Assembly (NCBI RefSeq): GCF_003258705.1
Contig: NZ_CP029480.1
Coordinates: forward strand, 868,001-932,000
Length of the DNA stretch: 64,000 bases
Origin: Arcticibacterium luteifluviistationis
GTDB lineage: Bacteria; Bacteroidota; Bacteroidia; Cytophagales; Spirosomataceae
Direction: 5' to 3'
Part shown: positions 61,096-64,000 of the stretch, piece after piece
How positions within the stretch are numbered: position 1 is the stretch's first letter
Layout of the letters: every line of letters begins with the position of its first letter
Made by a program: the position numbers and the translations under genes
The notes under the pieces: generated by a model
What the model was told of the DNA's origin: nothing
Seen by the model: the letters and a program-made list of their open reading frames with translations, nothing else
Database searches by the model: none

Positions 61096-61929
61096 CTATT
61101 CTGACCTCAAGTTAATCTGCTCTATTGAATTTTCACCGCTCTTTAGTTTAAGAAGTTCTTCGTGTGGTGTATTTATTCTGATTACACGTTCCTTATAGGT
61201 ACTTACCGCAGGCTTGTTTACTATCATAGTATAAATGCAAGAATCGAAATAATCATCTTTAAATAGGATATAATAATCAAGTTGTCTCTTTTTAATTCCG
61301 ACCTCTATGAAATGTGTGCATTCTTCAGGATTATGTATGAGAAGTTCTATTGCCAAAGAAGGTAGTATTTTGAATAATAAAGCTTCAATCTCTAACACCT
61401 GGCTCGGAGCCAACTCTTCTTTCACTCTTATTAAAACAGTCAATTTAGAAAACTGAAAATTCAAGAAGTTTTTGAACTTGATAAGAACATAAAGCCCTTC
61501 CTTATTTTCATACTCCACTGCCACAAAAACCTTGTTTTCAATCTTGATTTCGTGCAAATAAGGAACTATGGTCATGCTACCCAAATGAGACTTATAAAGT
61601 TCAGATAGGAAACTCCCTATACCTGCCTTCCCTCCGGTTCCTTCTAAACCAACTATGGTACCGTAATAACCTTCTGTATTTAAGTGCTTAATTAGGCACT
61701 CTTTTTGATTTTCCTCAAACAAACAAGTTTTAAAGCTTACCCTAGTTCCATGAGAATTTTTGAGTTCTTCTTTATAAGCCTCTAAGCTAGCAGCAGCTTT
61801 TGTATAATCTCCCTCCACCAAATGAAGGATATCTACAGAAATATCAAAACTCCAAAAACTAAATAGAATAGCCTCTAATGCTCTTTCGGCATTCTTAGAA
61901 AAATCTGTACAATGTGCTATCTTGACCAT
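61096..61929 (-). CDS. Universal-stress-protein-like paralogue D
   Basis: The 277-residue protein opens MVKIAHCTDFSKNAERALEA, with GLEGTGGKAGIGSFLSELYK as nucleotide loop and IVPYLHEIKIENKVFVAVEY before the second half. It is the closest relative of paralogue C. As the first gene of the array in the direction of transcription, it has about 220 bases upstream for a promoter. Confidence 0.72.
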   Translation of the reverse strand: MVKIAHCTDFSKNAERALEAILFSFWSFDISVDILHLVEGDYTKAAASLEAYKEELKNSHGTRVSFKTCLFEENQKECLIKHLNTEGYYGTIVGLEGTGGKAGIGSFLSELYKSHLGSMTIVPYLHEIKIENKVFVAVEYENKEGLYVLIKFKNFLNFQFSKLTVLIRVKEELAPSQVLEIEALLFKILPSLAIELLIHNPEECTHFIEVGIKKRQLDYYILFKDDYFDSCIYTMIVNKPAVSTYKERVIRINTPHEELLKLKSGENSIEQINLRSE

Positions 61930-62090
61930 CTTTATGAGAAAGCTATGTGTTGAAGGCTAAAAGACAATAATACTAAGACTAAACAGGCATTTCTAGAAAA
62001 AAGGTAAGATTTTCGCAAGCTAAAACAAGGATTTGAAAACTAGTGCAGAATTAGTTAAACAAAACAAACTTTGAGATAAAAAAGTATCAT

Positions 62091-62129
62091 AAAAAGCCCC
62101 GCACTTCGTATAGAGGTACGGGGCTTTTT
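62091..62129. terminator. Terminator downstream of the cytochrome/PKD gene
   Basis: AAAAAGCCCCG (62091-62101) pairs exactly with CGGGGCTTTTT (62119-62129), with further pairing inside. The A-run and T-run allow action on both strands. Confidence 0.88.
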
Positions 62130-62149
62130 ATAATAATAGATTGCTACTT

Positions 62150-64000
62150 CTATTTGTTAGAAAACGAAACTTCGTCTAACTTCATTAAATAATCATTTGA
62201 AGTAGCATCAGCATTTCTAAACACTAAATACACATCATGAAAACCAGCAGCATTTGCAGGTACATTCAGCGTAGCTTTAGAACTGTTTTGTCTTCTCCAG
62301 TCTTTCATACTAACACCAGCAGGTGGCCTTCTGGCTCCTCTAGGGGTATTGGTTGGTATATCTTCAGAGGTGCTAATCACAGCCCCATCAGGAGAGTCGA
62401 GATGTAGCTCCACTGTTCCGCCTTTCGTACCTGACCTTTCCGAGTTTTGAATATAAACCATAATGTTTTTCACACCAGATAGGTCAATGTTTTTATAGCC
62501 AATATATGATTTATCACCTACGGCATAAAAAGAATTCCCAGAAGCCGTTAGTACCTCCACACTCTTCTTAAACTCTGCAGCATGAGGTTTCATATCTGGG
62601 CTTCTCAAAACCACCACATTCTCTTTTAATAAAGGTTTCACTCCGCTACCACCTTTATCTTTATATGCCGCTCTTAACACAAAACTACCTTCTTCAAACT
62701 CATAGTCTGGCTTAATAGGTTTCACCACACCACTTAATCCTAATGATGGCGTTCCACCTGTAGAAGACATAGAAAGAATAAAGTCTACCATTCTGCTAGC
62801 ATCAGCTTTGTCTAAGTCAGGGTGGGCACTCATTCCATGCTCTCCCCATACACCGCTACCGCCATTGATAACTTTGTCTACCAAAAGCTCTCTGTTTTTC
62901 TTATTGTTAGGATAACGCTCACTCACGGCTTTATAACTTGGTCCTATAGATTTTGTATCAAACTGGTGACATGAAATACAGTCACTTGCTTCTATCAAAT
63001 TCTTACCTACCGCAAAAGAGGCCATGGCATCAGCCGTAGCATGATTTGCTGCCATTTCTATTGGGTCATAACCTGCAGGAACATAATCAAACGTTACTGC
63101 TACTTCATCAGCAGAAATTCCATTTTCAGTACTTCCATCTTCTGCATCAGTTACTTTAACTTCAAAAGGAAGTTCCCTTTCGCCATAATAGAATGTCTTA
63201 TTTTCCTTATCTAAACTTAAAGAAATAGCCGGAGCTTCATTACCAGCGGTGATAGAAAAAGACGTACTGTTGGTAGCCTTTTCTGAATCAGTAACTGTTA
63301 ATTCTACTACATAATCTCCACTATTTTCAAAGGTATAGCTTGCCGTTTCTCCACTAACAGTGCCTTCCTCTACGCCATCCTTTGAAATTTTCCATTCATA
63401 GCTTAGTTTATCACCATCATAATCGGTGGTTCCTTCTCCAGAAAAATTGACCGTTAAGGGTATTTTTCCTGAATTTATATCAGAACTGGCCGCTACCACA
63501 GGTTTTCTGTTTCCTGCGTTATATTCTAATTTCACTAATCTAGAATTGTCGTTTCCTTTAAACCAAGCTGTTCCATATTCCAAAACATATAAATCTCCGT
63601 TTGGACCAAAGTCCATATCCATGGCTCCACTGAAGTTCTTTTCAGGCAATACTTTTTCCATGGAAACGTAATCGCCGTTTTCGTCCATAGTTACAGCTAT
63701 TATCCAGCCTCTCATAAACTCCGTGATTAGCCATTTTCCTTCATAGTAAGCAGGCCAAGGTCTGGCTGCATCTTTAAAATCAGCTTGTCTATAAACTGGC
63801 CCACCTGTAGCACTACGCCCAGCCGTTCCCATTAATGGAAACTCTGGCGATGGGCCATAAGGGTAGTATAAAAACGCTGGTACCGCCTCAGGCAATTCTC
63901 TAATTCCTGTATTGTTTACAGATTCATTGACCAAGTTATTTGGGTCAAACGCTTCTCCGTAGGTACCATCTTCTGAGTTGTATCTATTATATGGTCTGTT
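62150..64000 (-). CDS. Glucose/sorbosone-dehydrogenase-like protein with PKD and cytochrome c domains (5' end cut)
   Basis: The frame is open to the window edge, giving 616 residues of a longer protein; a start at 63934 would be spurious. The part seen begins with the end of a quinoprotein sugar-dehydrogenase-like propeller (FSGAMDMDFGPNGDLYVLEY). A PKD domain (VNFSGEGTTDYDGDKLSYEW) and a cytochrome c domain with the haem site CISCH follow. A C-terminal carbohydrate-binding-like beta domain (GVKNIMVYIQNS, DVYLVFRNAD) ends it. It probably passes electrons from sugar oxidation through the attached cytochrome in the periplasm or at the surface. Confidence 0.85.
   Translation of the reverse strand, partial: NRPYNRYNSEDGTYGEAFDPNNLVNESVNNTGIRELPEAVPAFLYYPYGPSPEFPLMGTAGRSATGGPVYRQADFKDAARPWPAYYEGKWLITEFMRGWIIAVTMDENGDYVSMEKVLPEKNFSGAMDMDFGPNGDLYVLEYGTAWFKGNDNSRLVKLEYNAGNRKPVVAASSDINSGKIPLTVNFSGEGTTDYDGDKLSYEWKISKDGVEEGTVSGETASYTFENSGDYVVELTVTDSEKATNSTSFSITAGNEAPAISLSLDKENKTFYYGERELPFEVKVTDAEDGSTENGISADEVAVTFDYVPAGYDPIEMAANHATADAMASFAVGKNLIEASDCISCHQFDTKSIGPSYKAVSERYPNNKKNRELLVDKVINGGSGVWGEHGMSAHPDLDKADASRMVDFILSMSSTGGTPSLGLSGVVKPIKPDYEFEEGSFVLRAAYKDKGGSGVKPLLKENVVVLRSPDMKPHAAEFKKSVEVLTASGNSFYAVGDKSYIGYKNIDLSGVKNIMVYIQNSERSGTKGGTVELHLDSPDGAVISTSEDIPTNTPRGARRPPAGVSMKDWRRQNSSKATLNVPANAAGFHDVYLVFRNADATSNDYLMKLDEVSFSNK

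Noticed and set aside
57559-61929. CRISPR or other short-repeat array reading of the repeated region
   Set aside because: The repeats are whole paralogous genes with their flanks, not short regular repeats with unique spacers.

Overview
The window is an AT-rich chromosomal segment of a Bacteroidota bacterium, most likely a member of the Cytophagales (class Cytophagia). The evidence is the type IX secretion regulator PorX, a secreted protein with a T9SS C-terminal sorting domain, the gene order parA-parB-DUF5683-dapB-lepB, and the recurring Bacteroidota -7 promoter box TAnnTTTG. Shine-Dalgarno sequences are generally weak and many genes start with TTG or GTG. The genus is an inference from gene content and was not tested by a search. 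I see no phage, insertion sequence, CRISPR array, tRNA or rRNA.

Layout. 1-4734: the end of ung, then (minus strand) lepB, dapB, a DUF5683 membrane protein, parB and a divergent parA, with two parS-like half sites just upstream. 4981-9628: a TauD-like dioxygenase, an alpha/beta hydrolase, a large T9SS cargo protein and a TMEM220-family protein. 9791-11316: the 4.5S/SRP RNA gene, a transaldolase and ftsE. 11300-14361 (minus): kdsB, porX and an outer-membrane barrel protein. 14475-22422 (plus): a LysM/RlpA-like protein, an overlooked 52-residue membrane peptide, a TIGR02757 protein, an aldose epimerase, a bifunctional-nuclease protein, an acyltransferase, and the ftsX-DUF3098-uppP-truB-ribF run. 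22423-29019 (minus): an M48 protease with a YjgN-like protein, pheA, a dicarboxylate symporter and parE.

29174-38923 (plus) is a surface-polysaccharide export cluster: SLBB outer-membrane exporter, Wzz-like protein, ABC permease and ATPase (Wzm/Wzt type with a C-terminal glycan-binding domain), sugar aminotransferase and glycosyltransferase, followed by a lipoprotein resembling clan GH-D glycosidases. 38988-42103 holds DUF779, an aldehyde dehydrogenase and a divergent AraC regulator, with three helically phased direct repeats between the last two. 42096-46206 holds small accessory genes: DinB-like, bestrophin, HPP, HopJ-like, and HxlR with a divergent SDR.

46300-47130 is a graveyard: a YciI-family pseudogene and a decayed duplicate of the 3' end of gpmI, including its terminator, about 1.64 kb from the intact gpmI. 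47230-57552 holds an NTF2-like protein, gpmI, an M16 peptidase, an FdhF/YdeP molybdoenzyme, a methyltransferase, an endonuclease, an aspartyl protease with a PDZ domain, and rlmN. 57559-61929 is a tandem family of four diverged universal-stress-protein paralogues with a fifth, broken copy among them. The window ends inside a multidomain glucose/sorbosone-dehydrogenase-like, PKD, cytochrome c protein.

The most unusual content is the gpmI relic, the USP-like array with its dead member, and the divergent ParA next to parS-like half sites.
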